Assembly: GCA_964510495.1 (NCBI GenBank)
Contig: CAZECR010000025.1
Span: 1 to 16,775 of the forward strand
DNA: 16,775 nt
DNA from: CAZECR01 sp964510495
GTDB taxonomy: Bacteria; Patescibacteriota; Patescibacteriia; Magasanikbacterales; GWA2-37-8
Direction of reading: 5' to 3'
The position numbers and the translations under genes were made by a program. How positions within the stretch are numbered: position 1 is the stretch's first letter; every line of letters starts with the position of its first letter. The notes below the pieces were generated by a model that worked only from the letters and a program-made list of their open reading frames with translations, had not been told where the DNA came from and did not search any database. Shown one piece after another: positions 1-7,513 of this stretch.

Positions 1-1
1 G

Positions 2-106
2 TGGTTTGATTTTTGGGGCCCATACATGAAAAAAACAAACGATCTTATCCTCCGGCGGATGATCATACTCTTGCCTCCACCGCCTCCTCAAAATAACGCG
101 GGTTAA
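2..106 (+). CDS. 3' end of an unidentified protein (partial, or a 26-codon mini-ORF)
   Basis: An open frame enters from the left edge and ends at TAA 104-106. The visible peptide begins WFDFWGPYMKKTNDL and ends ILLPPPPPQNNAG, with a run of five prolines. A methionine codon at 26 could start a 26-residue peptide, but no SD precedes it, and the upstream codons stay open to the edge. I read it as the C-terminus of a gene lying outside the window. The terminator at 148-198 is well placed to end it. The family cannot be recognised from so few residues, and a chance open frame is possible. Confidence 0.35.
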   Translation, partial: WFDFWGPYMKKTNDLILRRMIILLPPPPPQNNAG

Positions 107-147
107 AAATAGGCCTATAGCGCATACATACCCCTGACAAATGGGCA

Positions 148-198
148 AAAAATATCCCGATTAAGCTTGCCTACCGGCAGGCAGGTCGGGATATTTTT
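148..198. terminator. Bidirectional intrinsic terminator between convergent genes
   Basis: AAAAATATCCCGA (148-160) is the exact inverse complement of TCGGGATATTTTT (186-198). This gives a 13-bp stem flanked by A and T runs, so either strand ends in a U tract. It lies between the left-edge gene (+) and the 623-residue gene (-), both of which would read into it. A second palindrome occupies the loop and extends the hairpin. Confidence 0.85.
161..185. repeat. CCGG-centred palindromic repeat in the terminator loop
   Basis: CTTGCCTACCGGCAGGCAGG (166-185) is a near-palindrome centred on CCGG. It fills the loop of the terminator stem. From memory, very similar TACCGGCAGGCAGG elements are scattered between genes in candidate-phyla genomes, where they produce spurious peptides such as CLPAGRQAG. 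Only this copy is visible here, so its status as a dispersed repeat rests on recall. Confidence 0.5.
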
Positions 199-256
199 AT
201 TGTATTGTTGTAATGCACACCCACCTGCATGAACAACCGGCGACGAGGCGCGCAAG

Positions 257-2128
257 CTAGTCGGGTAAACAAAAAAGAAAATTAACCCGCGGCTCCATAA
301 AATCAAGACCTTCTTCGGTAATCAACTGTGTAGAATCTTGAAAATTCAATAAATAGAATACTTCCCGCCAAGCTGACTTGTTCGTCACCGCTTCCATGGC
401 AACCAAGAGTCGCCGTTCTTCGGGCTGGCCGCACAGCGTGAGCAAGTACTCGGGGCCAACTTCTGGCGGACACAGTTGAAGTCCTAACTCTACAGCCCTT
501 TTAAACAGCTTTTCAATGCGAACACCGTGTTCAAAAAGACCCTTAACGCTAAGCTCAACCACACGCGTCGGCACAGCTTTAGTGCTGATAGAAAAAGCGG
601 GGTGATGCAGAAGATCTGAAGCTTTGCCGTCCATAGTAATACCGGCCCTTTTAAACGCTCGTTCTATTTTTTTTACCGTGGTACCACCAACGACAATCTC
701 GGCCGTATGCTGAATTATTTTTTCGCCTGGAAACACGGTATATATATGATCAAGTTTGGTTAGTTTTCTAAACATGTTTGGAAAATGCTTTCCGATGTAC
801 ACTTCTGTATTTTCATCAACTTCATCGGGATTAAGCGCAACACGACTCGCCTCGCGCTCCAAAATAACGGCCGCGTCTGATTTTAAATCACGTTGGCCCA
901 TGAGCTCCTTAATACGAGGATCGCGTTGGTAACCAAAGCCTTTGATCTTACTATCTATTTCATAGAGGAATACCAGTTCATCCTTTGTTAGTTGTTCGCG
1001 AGCTTTGACTTTGCGCTCAAGTAGCGTGAGCTGTCTCATGTCACCATTTTTCTTTTGCCACTCGTTCCCATCGGGGAGTTCGGCAAGTTTGGCCTGCACC
1101 ACGCCGCCGATATGCGGGTCAAGATTCTCTTGTTTGGCAATACCCCGAACTTCCATAGTACTGCCCTCATTGCTAACAATGACGACACGAGGGACATTAG
1201 GTTGTTGATTCTCATCAAGCGAATAAAACACTTCCAAGTCATTGCCTTGGTCGTGCCCGCCAGCACCCTGCAAATATCTACGGGCGGTCGCTTCTCCGCG
1301 AATACACCAACCGGTGCCATAATTTTTGAGCGAAGCGACGAGAGGCTCGGGATCAGAACCTTGCGGGTATTGTATCCATTGACCGTCGGTAACTTTAAGC
1401 AGTTCTTCCGAGATCGGCCTGAATTCTTCAATGGCCACGGCGTAGAGTTTAGCAAAATTTTCCTTTTCCAGGAGTTTTAAAAAATTGTCTTTAGTATCTT
1501 CTTGAATGTCATAGCCAAAATCTGGTGATTGGCCTGCATACTTTTTCTCCATAGCATCAAAAACTAAGGAGAGAGCTTCTTGGTTGAGTTCGGGAAATGC
1601 ACTCACCGCTCCGCCGTAACGTTCGGTGAATTTCTTTTTTTCTTTATCATACCTACCCATTTTGAGCATGCTACGCATTGCCCAGTATTTGAGCCAGTCG
1701 GGATATTTGGCGTCTGGGGAACCTAAATAATCCACCCAACTGTCGAGTGAATTTTTTTGATCAGTAATCACCGTTTCAGCCAACTCCGCGCGCAGGTCAT
1801 CAGGGATAGTGATATCGCCATAACCTTCTTGCCGATGCCTCTCAATAATTGAAGCAAAGTACGATTCAGGAATTTCCTCGGCTTTAATGACGTGTTGATC
1901 GTGGAGGATTTGTTTAAACTTTTCAATTAAGCGTTCTCGAACTTCCGGATCCCCATGCGTAAAAATTGCTCGGATACGATCCAGATAATTCTTAATCCGA
2001 GCTTCTGGTTTTTGGGGCGGAAGCTTCTCTCCGGTACGCGCGGTGGTACGCCGAGCGGCGGCTTCTACTTCGGGGCTGGTGTTTAAATCATGGTATTTTT
2101 TGGCTAAAAAGAGATTTGGATTTTCCAT
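257..2128 (-). CDS. Hypothetical protein with GTGWC core and LCPPEVGP C-terminal domain (Patescibacteria type)
   Basis: This is a 623-residue soluble protein with no signal peptide or membrane segment. Residues 1-230 are charged and helical. A central block (about 250-410) holds YGTGWCIRGEATARRYL near 270-286, PRVVIVSNEG near 313-322, EVRGIA at 326-331 and LDPHI at 336-340. I recall this combination from unannotated candidate-phyla proteins. LDHIYTVFPGEK follows at 459-470. A separate C-terminal block (about 521-623) contains ELGLQLCPPEVGPEYLL and resembles another recurrent domain of unknown function in the same phyla. ATG at 2128 has no SD and lies 5 nt after the preceding stop, so this is the third gene of an operon. 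The bulge-rich terminator at 148-198 lies downstream. No catalytic function can be assigned. The GTGWC cysteine and following arginine are candidate functional residues. Confidence 0.8.
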   Translation of the reverse strand: MENPNLFLAKKYHDLNTSPEVEAAARRTTARTGEKLPPQKPEARIKNYLDRIRAIFTHGDPEVRERLIEKFKQILHDQHVIKAEEIPESYFASIIERHRQEGYGDITIPDDLRAELAETVITDQKNSLDSWVDYLGSPDAKYPDWLKYWAMRSMLKMGRYDKEKKKFTERYGGAVSAFPELNQEALSLVFDAMEKKYAGQSPDFGYDIQEDTKDNFLKLLEKENFAKLYAVAIEEFRPISEELLKVTDGQWIQYPQGSDPEPLVASLKNYGTGWCIRGEATARRYLQGAGGHDQGNDLEVFYSLDENQQPNVPRVVIVSNEGSTMEVRGIAKQENLDPHIGGVVQAKLAELPDGNEWQKKNGDMRQLTLLERKVKAREQLTKDELVFLYEIDSKIKGFGYQRDPRIKELMGQRDLKSDAAVILEREASRVALNPDEVDENTEVYIGKHFPNMFRKLTKLDHIYTVFPGEKIIQHTAEIVVGGTTVKKIERAFKRAGITMDGKASDLLHHPAFSISTKAVPTRVVELSVKGLFEHGVRIEKLFKRAVELGLQLCPPEVGPEYLLTLCGQPEERRLLVAMEAVTNKSAWREVFYLLNFQDSTQLITEEGLDFMEPRVNFLFCLPD

Positions 2129-2133
2129 AGAGA

Positions 2134-2514
2134 TTACTTTAACGGACTAAATAATTTTTTCCAGTAAAAAACCCACGCTATCCAAAAAATAACAAAAATT
2201 CCAAACGGCAGCCACGCAATAGCGGGGCTGCCGTTTATAATAGCAAGCGCAATTCCAATGAGTGCGCTACTCGACCAAATAATTTTTAAATTCAAAAGTG
2301 CACGGTAACTTTCGAGCCCGGCATTTCTCATAATGAGCGATGTGGTACCAATAGCCAAAAATGCTGCTCCAACCAAACGAGGCGCAAGTGAGTCACCCAT
2401 GACGAGACCGAACATACCGAATACTACTGCCGGGAAAAAAATAAGTGGCAGTGCAAAGATAAGATCAACAACGAAGTGAATGACGAACCAAATACGAAGC
2501 GATTTTGGAATCAT
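2134..2514 (-). CDS. Small four-helix integral membrane protein, function unknown
   Basis: This 126-residue protein is almost entirely hydrophobic, with likely membrane helices near residues 8-36, 45-62, 72-94 and 97-118. The N-terminus (MIPKSLR) and C-terminus (YWKKLFSPLK) are basic, which fits a cytoplasmic location of both ends. The pattern (HFVVDLIFALPLIFFP, then RLVGAAFLAIGTTSL) resembles small 4-TM families of the DUF4345 or DoxX kind. That is a similarity of layout, not a firm assignment. The gene sits 6 nt after the mutase stop and 5 nt before the next start, so it is cotranscribed with both. No SD is visible upstream of ATG 2514. Confidence 0.75.
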   Translation of the reverse strand: MIPKSLRIWFVIHFVVDLIFALPLIFFPAVVFGMFGLVMGDSLAPRLVGAAFLAIGTTSLIMRNAGLESYRALLNLKIIWSSSALIGIALAIINGSPAIAWLPFGIFVIFWIAWVFYWKKLFSPLK

Positions 2515-2520
2515 ATAAAT

Positions 2521-3891
2521 TTAACTCTCAATAATTTCTTGTAACTCACCGACTTTACCATCCATCATTTTTTTAGTAGCAGCCTCCACATTTAACCGTA
2601 AAACCGGCTCCGTGTTGCTGGCGCGCACCCCAAACCATCCCCAGCCAAACTTCATCATGAGGCCGTCCAGACGAATAATTTCGGTAGCCTCAGGCCCATA
2701 TTTTTCTTCGAGACGTTTCATGATTCCGGCTTTATCGGCAACTTCAAAATTAATTTCACCAGAGTGGAAATATTTTTTAAGCGGCTTCGTAAGTTCGCTT
2801 AATTTTTTATTCTCACGCGACAACACTTGGAAAACGTAGAGCAAACTTAAATCGGATGACTCTAAGAAGTATAAGTCGCGATAAAAAAGATGCAGCGACA
2901 GTTCGCTCGCAAAAGCAGCATTTTTTTCACGCATAAATTGCTTTATAAGCGCGTGGCCCACCATACATATTTCGGTGGTGCCGCCAGCCTGCTCCCAAGC
3001 TTCAGTCACCGACATGCTGGAACGTAAATCGCGCATCATGTGCGCGCCCGGGTGTTTTTTCAAAACTTCTAAACCAATCAGAGCACCCACAGTTGACGCG
3101 TCGACAACAGCACCGGTTTCATCAACCAGTCCAACACGATCACAGTCGCCATCAAGCGCAAAACCAAAATCAGCGCCGGTAGCGAGCACTCTTTCTTGGA
3201 GCACTTTCAATGTTTCAGTTTTAAGCGGGTTGGCTTCATGATTCGGGAACGTGCCATCAGGATCTAAGTACAAATATTCTACCGTCATTGGCAACTTCGC
3301 TAACCAATCTGGAAAAGTAGCTTGCCCCATACCGTTCCCTGCGTCGACGACGATTTTAAAAGGTTTAAGGGTACTTGGATCAACTAAATCAAAAAGTTTT
3401 GCTTCGTAATCTGGTAAGACATTTTTCTGCGTTACTTGGCCCTGCTTTTCAGCTGGAGCAAACACATTCAGCCGCACAGCTTCTTTAATAAAATCCATGC
3501 CATTCTTACCACCAACCGGTAGACCATTACCCATGGTTAGTTTAAAGCCATTGTACTCAGCAGGATTATGACTTGCGGTCACCATAATACCGCCCGCATG
3601 CTCCGAATAGTGCGCACAGGCAAAATTGAAGAGTGGCGTGGAAGCCAAACCGATTTCAACGACGTCAACGCCTTCATCTGTAATACCTCGAATAACGGCG
3701 GGGGTGAATACATCGCCGCTTGGGCGCATGTCGCGACCCACAACCAGAGATTTTCCTTCTAAAGCGACATTTTGAGAGCGTAAAAACAGAACAAAGGCCC
3801 GTCCAATGCCGTAGGCGATTTCTTCGGAGAGTTGGCCCTCTACTAAACCGCGAATATCGTAGGCTTTAAAGATAGATTCTGGGAACTGCAT
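2521..3891 (-). CDS. Phosphomannomutase/phosphoglucomutase family enzyme (ManB/COG1109 type)
   Basis: This 456-residue member of the alpha-D-phosphohexomutase superfamily interconverts hexose 6- and 1-phosphates for sugar-nucleotide synthesis. Length and domain order are normal. The N-terminus is IFKAYDIRG. The phosphoserine loop TASHNP (105-110) puts the catalytic Ser at 107. The metal loop is DGDCDR (247-252), and the C-terminal phosphate-binding loop is RASNTEP (423-429). The sugar-binding loop, normally GEMSGH or GEQSGH, reads SELSLH at 329-334. Both glycines are replaced (Ser and Leu) while Glu, Ser and His are kept. The codons AGC GAA CTG TCG CTG CAT are unambiguous. This may shift substrate preference, so mannose versus glucose or glucosamine specificity is not decided. 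It is the first gene of a three-gene minus-strand operon with a promoter at 3926-3954, and the start has no SD. Confidence 0.93.
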   Translation of the reverse strand: MQFPESIFKAYDIRGLVEGQLSEEIAYGIGRAFVLFLRSQNVALEGKSLVVGRDMRPSGDVFTPAVIRGITDEGVDVVEIGLASTPLFNFACAHYSEHAGGIMVTASHNPAEYNGFKLTMGNGLPVGGKNGMDFIKEAVRLNVFAPAEKQGQVTQKNVLPDYEAKLFDLVDPSTLKPFKIVVDAGNGMGQATFPDWLAKLPMTVEYLYLDPDGTFPNHEANPLKTETLKVLQERVLATGADFGFALDGDCDRVGLVDETGAVVDASTVGALIGLEVLKKHPGAHMMRDLRSSMSVTEAWEQAGGTTEICMVGHALIKQFMREKNAAFASELSLHLFYRDLYFLESSDLSLLYVFQVLSRENKKLSELTKPLKKYFHSGEINFEVADKAGIMKRLEEKYGPEATEIIRLDGLMMKFGWGWFGVRASNTEPVLRLNVEAATKKMMDGKVGELQEIIES

Positions 3892-3906
3892 AGGCTAAAA
3901 TTTACT

Positions 3907-3935
3907 TTGACGTAAGGGCAAATAAAGTATATACT
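3907..3935 (+). promoter_or_regulatory. Sigma70-type promoter for the clpC operon
   Basis: TTGACG (3907-3912), a 17-bp spacer, then TATACT (3930-3935). The predicted start near 3942 leaves an 18-nt leader without a good SD before ATG 3960. This is the best promoter match among the housekeeping genes in the window. Confidence 0.75.
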
Positions 3936-3954
3936 AGCCCTACTTAAAAGTCTA
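3926..3954 (-). promoter_or_regulatory. Promoter for the mutase operon
   Basis: On the minus strand, TAGACT (3949-3954) is followed by a 17-bp spacer and TATACT (3926-3931). The predicted start is about 28 nt before the mutase ATG. The -10 overlaps the oppositely directed -10 of clpC. The -35 matches the consensus at four of six positions. Confidence 0.5.
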
Positions 3955-3959
3955 TAAAT

Positions 3960-6482
3960 ATGAATGTTTTAGAGCGTTTTTCTACTCATCTGCGCGAGGT
4001 TCTGGCCAAAAGCATCCAGCTTGCTACGGAACTCAAGCATAAAGAGGTTGAACCGATCCACCTGTTTTTTACGTTAGCCAGCCAAAAAGGTTCCGTTGGA
4101 GCAGAAATTATCACCCGCTTCAAGCTGGACCCTAAAAGTCTGGAGTATTATTTATTTAATTTGCCAATTACCAAAGGGCGTCCTGTCCGCCGAGCGCCAA
4201 CGGCTGCCATTGTCCTGACCCCGCTTTCAGCTGAAGCCCAGCGAGCCGTTGAAAAAGCCATGCTCATAGCCGAACAAAATCGCCATAACTATATCGGCAC
4301 CGAACACCTCTTGGCCGGACTCTTAGCGCTGCACAATTCTATTCTGGAAGATATTTTCAAAATGAACGCAATTACGCTCGGCGATCTCAACAAACAACTC
4401 GATACGGTCCTGACCAATGCCACACAGTTCCCCCGCATCAATGAAGTCAACGACGTCGTAGAGCAAATTCAAGATACCATAGGCGAAACTCAGCACCCCC
4501 CTCAGGGCAACGACCACCATGCTCATACGCATTCAAAAAATAATAAAAAAACCGAAGCGGCTTTGGATTTTTTTGCGACTGAACTCACGGGGAGCGAAAT
4601 TGAAAGCACGCTTGACCCGGTTGTGGGACGTGGACCGGAAATCGAACGCCTGATTCAGATCCTCTGTCGGCGCAGCAAAAACAATCCCGTGCTTCTGGGT
4701 GAACCAGGAGTCGGCAAAACCGCCATCGTGGAAGGATTGGCGAAACGAATTGTAGCCGGTGATGTCCCTGATCTACTCCTCAATAAAAAAATTTATGCAC
4801 TCGACCTGGGCCTCCTCATTGCTGGCACTATTTACCGCGGTGAATTCGAAGGGCGCCTGCGCCAAGTAATTGAAGAAGTTACCGAAAACCCGGAGATCAT
4901 TTTATTTATCGATGAAATTCATAACATCGTTGGTGCCGGTTCAAACCAAGGCACCATGGATGCTGGCAATATCCTAAAGCCCGCTTTGTCGCGCGGACAA
5001 ATTCATTGCATCGGAGCCACAACCCCGCAAGAATTTAAAAAACATATTGAAAACGATCCAGCGCTTGAACGCCGCTTCCAATCTATTTTTGTTGAAGAAC
5101 CCAGCCTAACCGACACTGTTACCATTCTTAAAGGAATCAAAGAAAATTACGAACATTTTCACCATATTGCCATTACTGATGACGCAATCGAAATGGCAGT
5201 GCGCTTAGCTGATCGCTATATTAGTAATAAATTTTTACCTGACAAAGCAATTGATCTTATCGACGAAGCGGCAGCGGCTAAACGCCTCCAGCAAAAAGTA
5301 GCGCCCTGGCAAAATAAACTGGCTAAATTAAAACAGAAACTGGAAAAAACGATTCAAGCCAAAGAACAAGCCGCCCAAAACGATCGGTTCGAAGAAGCTG
5401 TTAAACTAAAAGGAGAAGAGGAAAAAATCCGCGCTGCCGTTAAGGAAGCCGAAAAAGTAGCGAGCAGCAAAAAACCAAAAATCTTGGCCAGCATTACCGC
5501 GCAGGATATTTTGGCGCAAATTGCCCGCATTACCCATACTGCCCCTACTGAACTTATCCTTGAAGACACGGGCAACCTCCAGCTTATCGAACAAAAACTA
5601 CGCTCAGCCATTGTCGGCCAAAGCGAAGCTATTACCGTCGTGGCCGCTCAGGTCCGCCAAGCTCTCCTCGGACTCTCACACCCAGACAGGCCGCTTGCGT
5701 CGTTCTTGTTTGTGGGTGAATCCGGGGTAGGAAAAACTGAACTGGCCCGAACGCTCGCTAAAACGCTCTACCCGGGACGTGAAGCACTCATTCGCCTCAA
5801 CATGAGCGAGTTCAACGAAAGTTTTGGTGTTTCAAAGCTCCTCGGCTCCCCTGCCGGATATGTTGGCTATAAAGAAAGCAATCAATTTACTGACAAGATA
5901 AAACAAAACCCACACTGCGTCCTTTTATTTGATGAAATTGATAAGGCGCACAAAGATGTTACCAAACTTCTTTTACAAATGCTTGAAGATGGCGAGATTA
6001 CCGACTCCGTGGGGAAGAAAATTTCCTTAAAACATGCTATACTAATCATGACAACCACGCTTGGAGCTGAGGAAGTCAAAAAAGGACTTCTTGGATTTGG
6101 TGGAAATACGAGCACCGTTAAGGCGCAAGAAGCCCAGCTGGTTGAAAAACTAAAAGACTATTTCTCGGCAGAAATTATTAATCGGCTCGACAGCATCTGT
6201 TTTTTTAATCCGCTTACCCAGCTTGATTTGGTAACTATCGCCGAACTTGAACTGAACCGGCTGAACGACCGACTTAAAATACACCACACCGAACTCAGTT
6301 CCCCAACCCCGGTACTCGAATGGCTTATTGAGCACCAAAGTAAGGCCAGCCAAAATGCTCGTGAAGTACGGCGCACCGTTCGAACACAGGTAGAAAAATT
6401 AATTGCTGAAATCCTGTTAACCAAAAAAATTAACGCCCACTACGAACTAGCAATCACCAACGAACAGCTAGAACTCCGGTAG
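3960..6482 (+). CDS. clpC: ClpC-type AAA+ ATPase (ATP-dependent Clp protease unfoldase subunit)
   Basis: This 840-residue Hsp100 unfoldase threads substrates into ClpP. The N-terminal double Clp repeat domain spans about 1-155. A His/Asn-rich linker (GNDHHAHTHSKNNKK, near 183-197) precedes AAA-1, which has Walker A GEPGVGKT (247-254), Walker B ILFIDEI (314-320) and arginine finger ERRF (370-373). The middle segment is short (about 445-505), with a UVR-like coiled stretch (RFEEAVKLKGEEEKI). This favours ClpC over ClpB, whose middle domain is much longer. AAA-2 has GESGVGKT (586-593) and VLLFDEID (654-661). LGF at 711-713 lies where ClpP-binding tripeptides occur, so a ClpP partner elsewhere is expected. 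The gene starts the plus-strand run behind a strong promoter. No ctsR, mcsA or mcsB lies nearby. Confidence 0.95.
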   Translation: MNVLERFSTHLREVLAKSIQLATELKHKEVEPIHLFFTLASQKGSVGAEIITRFKLDPKSLEYYLFNLPITKGRPVRRAPTAAIVLTPLSAEAQRAVEKAMLIAEQNRHNYIGTEHLLAGLLALHNSILEDIFKMNAITLGDLNKQLDTVLTNATQFPRINEVNDVVEQIQDTIGETQHPPQGNDHHAHTHSKNNKKTEAALDFFATELTGSEIESTLDPVVGRGPEIERLIQILCRRSKNNPVLLGEPGVGKTAIVEGLAKRIVAGDVPDLLLNKKIYALDLGLLIAGTIYRGEFEGRLRQVIEEVTENPEIILFIDEIHNIVGAGSNQGTMDAGNILKPALSRGQIHCIGATTPQEFKKHIENDPALERRFQSIFVEEPSLTDTVTILKGIKENYEHFHHIAITDDAIEMAVRLADRYISNKFLPDKAIDLIDEAAAAKRLQQKVAPWQNKLAKLKQKLEKTIQAKEQAAQNDRFEEAVKLKGEEEKIRAAVKEAEKVASSKKPKILASITAQDILAQIARITHTAPTELILEDTGNLQLIEQKLRSAIVGQSEAITVVAAQVRQALLGLSHPDRPLASFLFVGESGVGKTELARTLAKTLYPGREALIRLNMSEFNESFGVSKLLGSPAGYVGYKESNQFTDKIKQNPHCVLLFDEIDKAHKDVTKLLLQMLEDGEITDSVGKKISLKHAILIMTTTLGAEEVKKGLLGFGGNTSTVKAQEAQLVEKLKDYFSAEIINRLDSICFFNPLTQLDLVTIAELELNRLNDRLKIHHTELSSPTPVLEWLIEHQSKASQNAREVRRTVRTQVEKLIAEILLTKKINAHYELAITNEQLELR

Positions 6483-6534
6483 CGTGTAGAGCGGGGCGGC
6501 CACCACAATCTCTATTTAGGTTTAAATATTCTGT

Positions 6535-7488
6535 ATGCCTCCGGCTCGGCCAGTCTCAAACAATTCAGCAGTCCGGAAATTTGGACAGGCCCTTAGCCTA
6601 GCAGCCGCTCTCGGTGGCAGTGCGCCCTCAGCACGCCCGCAACGCACACTCGACTCTACTGAACAGGCCAGTGCAGCTAACGAACTCGGTAATTCTCAGG
6701 CCATGGCGCGAGGCAACAGCTTTAATAACGCTTCAACGCCGGAAGAAAATTATCAACCGCCCGCGGGCACTGATTTTGAAGCACCACAAGCAAATAAATC
6801 CAGCGGAAGGGAATCTTTAACAAAGAGACTATTTGGTGTATCGAGCGCCAAAGCAAATTATACCAAGCCAACACTCAGCAGCTTTAAAAATAAAGCGTCA
6901 TCACAGAGCACACCCGAATCGAACACCTATGACGAACTCATGGCCGAACAAAGTAAGTCTACTACTTTTGAAAAATTGATGGAGGAACAAAATCGTAACC
7001 GTGCCGCTTTAAAAGCCGAAAAAGAAACTGAAAAGACTGATGACACGCTGCGCAACAAAATTACCAGCGGCAATCTTTTACATATTATTAAAAGAGTACT
7101 GCCAAAATTTGAAACAATGCTTGATGCAATTGAAAAGGCGCCGGCTGAAAAACGTTTACCGCTCCTCAAGAACCTAAGAGCCTTACTGCATACCGCCGAA
7201 GCAGGGGCCGGTTTTTTGGATGGTTGCACTACATGGGCAGAAGTTTTTTCTTTGAGTCTACCAACCATAGTTGTTCCTTTTCTGCTCCCACTCGTATTTT
7301 TGCCCTGGGTCATTCTCTATATGTCGTTTGGCCGAATTCTGGGCGGAACATTATCGGTCGGCATTCATAAAATCGTTCAAATTGTCGACCAAATGACTGC
7401 CGAGACTGAAAAACAGGTTATTAAAAATCAAAAGAAAAAAAGCATGTTAGCACGCCTTATGAACATGCGTCGCCAACCCGCTCAATAA
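6535..7488 (+). CDS. Unknown protein: low-complexity N-terminus and C-terminal membrane segment
   Basis: This 317-residue protein has no signal peptide. Residues 1-130 are rich in Ser, Ala, Asn, Pro and Gln and are probably disordered. A short internal repeat (YDELMAEQ near 132, FEKLMEEQ near 145) leads into a charged helix (155-175). Residues 180-225 look like a folded helical region. About 238-268 form a strongly hydrophobic segment (IVVPFLLPLVFLPWVILYM), followed by a basic cytoplasmic-type tail ending MRRQPAQ. The start lacks an SD; the upstream tract is TTTAGGTTTAAATATTCTGT. It lies 52 nt after clpC and 25 nt before the propeller gene. Its neighbours suggest an envelope or secretion role, but I recognise no family. 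Confidence 0.7.
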   Translation: MPPARPVSNNSAVRKFGQALSLAAALGGSAPSARPQRTLDSTEQASAANELGNSQAMARGNSFNNASTPEENYQPPAGTDFEAPQANKSSGRESLTKRLFGVSSAKANYTKPTLSSFKNKASSQSTPESNTYDELMAEQSKSTTFEKLMEEQNRNRAALKAEKETEKTDDTLRNKITSGNLLHIIKRVLPKFETMLDAIEKAPAEKRLPLLKNLRALLHTAEAGAGFLDGCTTWAEVFSLSLPTIVVPFLLPLVFLPWVILYMSFGRILGGTLSVGIHKIVQIVDQMTAETEKQVIKNQKKKSMLARLMNMRRQPAQ

Positions 7489-7513
7489 AACTATTTTATT
7501 TAGGTATATTTCT

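Noticed and set aside
1055..1480. 141-residue plus-strand frame antisense to the 623-residue gene
   Set aside because: It is a shadow of the minus-strand gene, whose conserved core (GTGWC to LDPHI) lies in exactly this region. No promoter or SD is present on the plus strand.
6483..6534. Possible terminator or promoter between clpC and the 317-residue gene
   Set aside because: The interval is GC-rich then AT-rich but has no stem with a U tract and no convincing -35/-10 pair, so read-through from clpC is the simpler reading.
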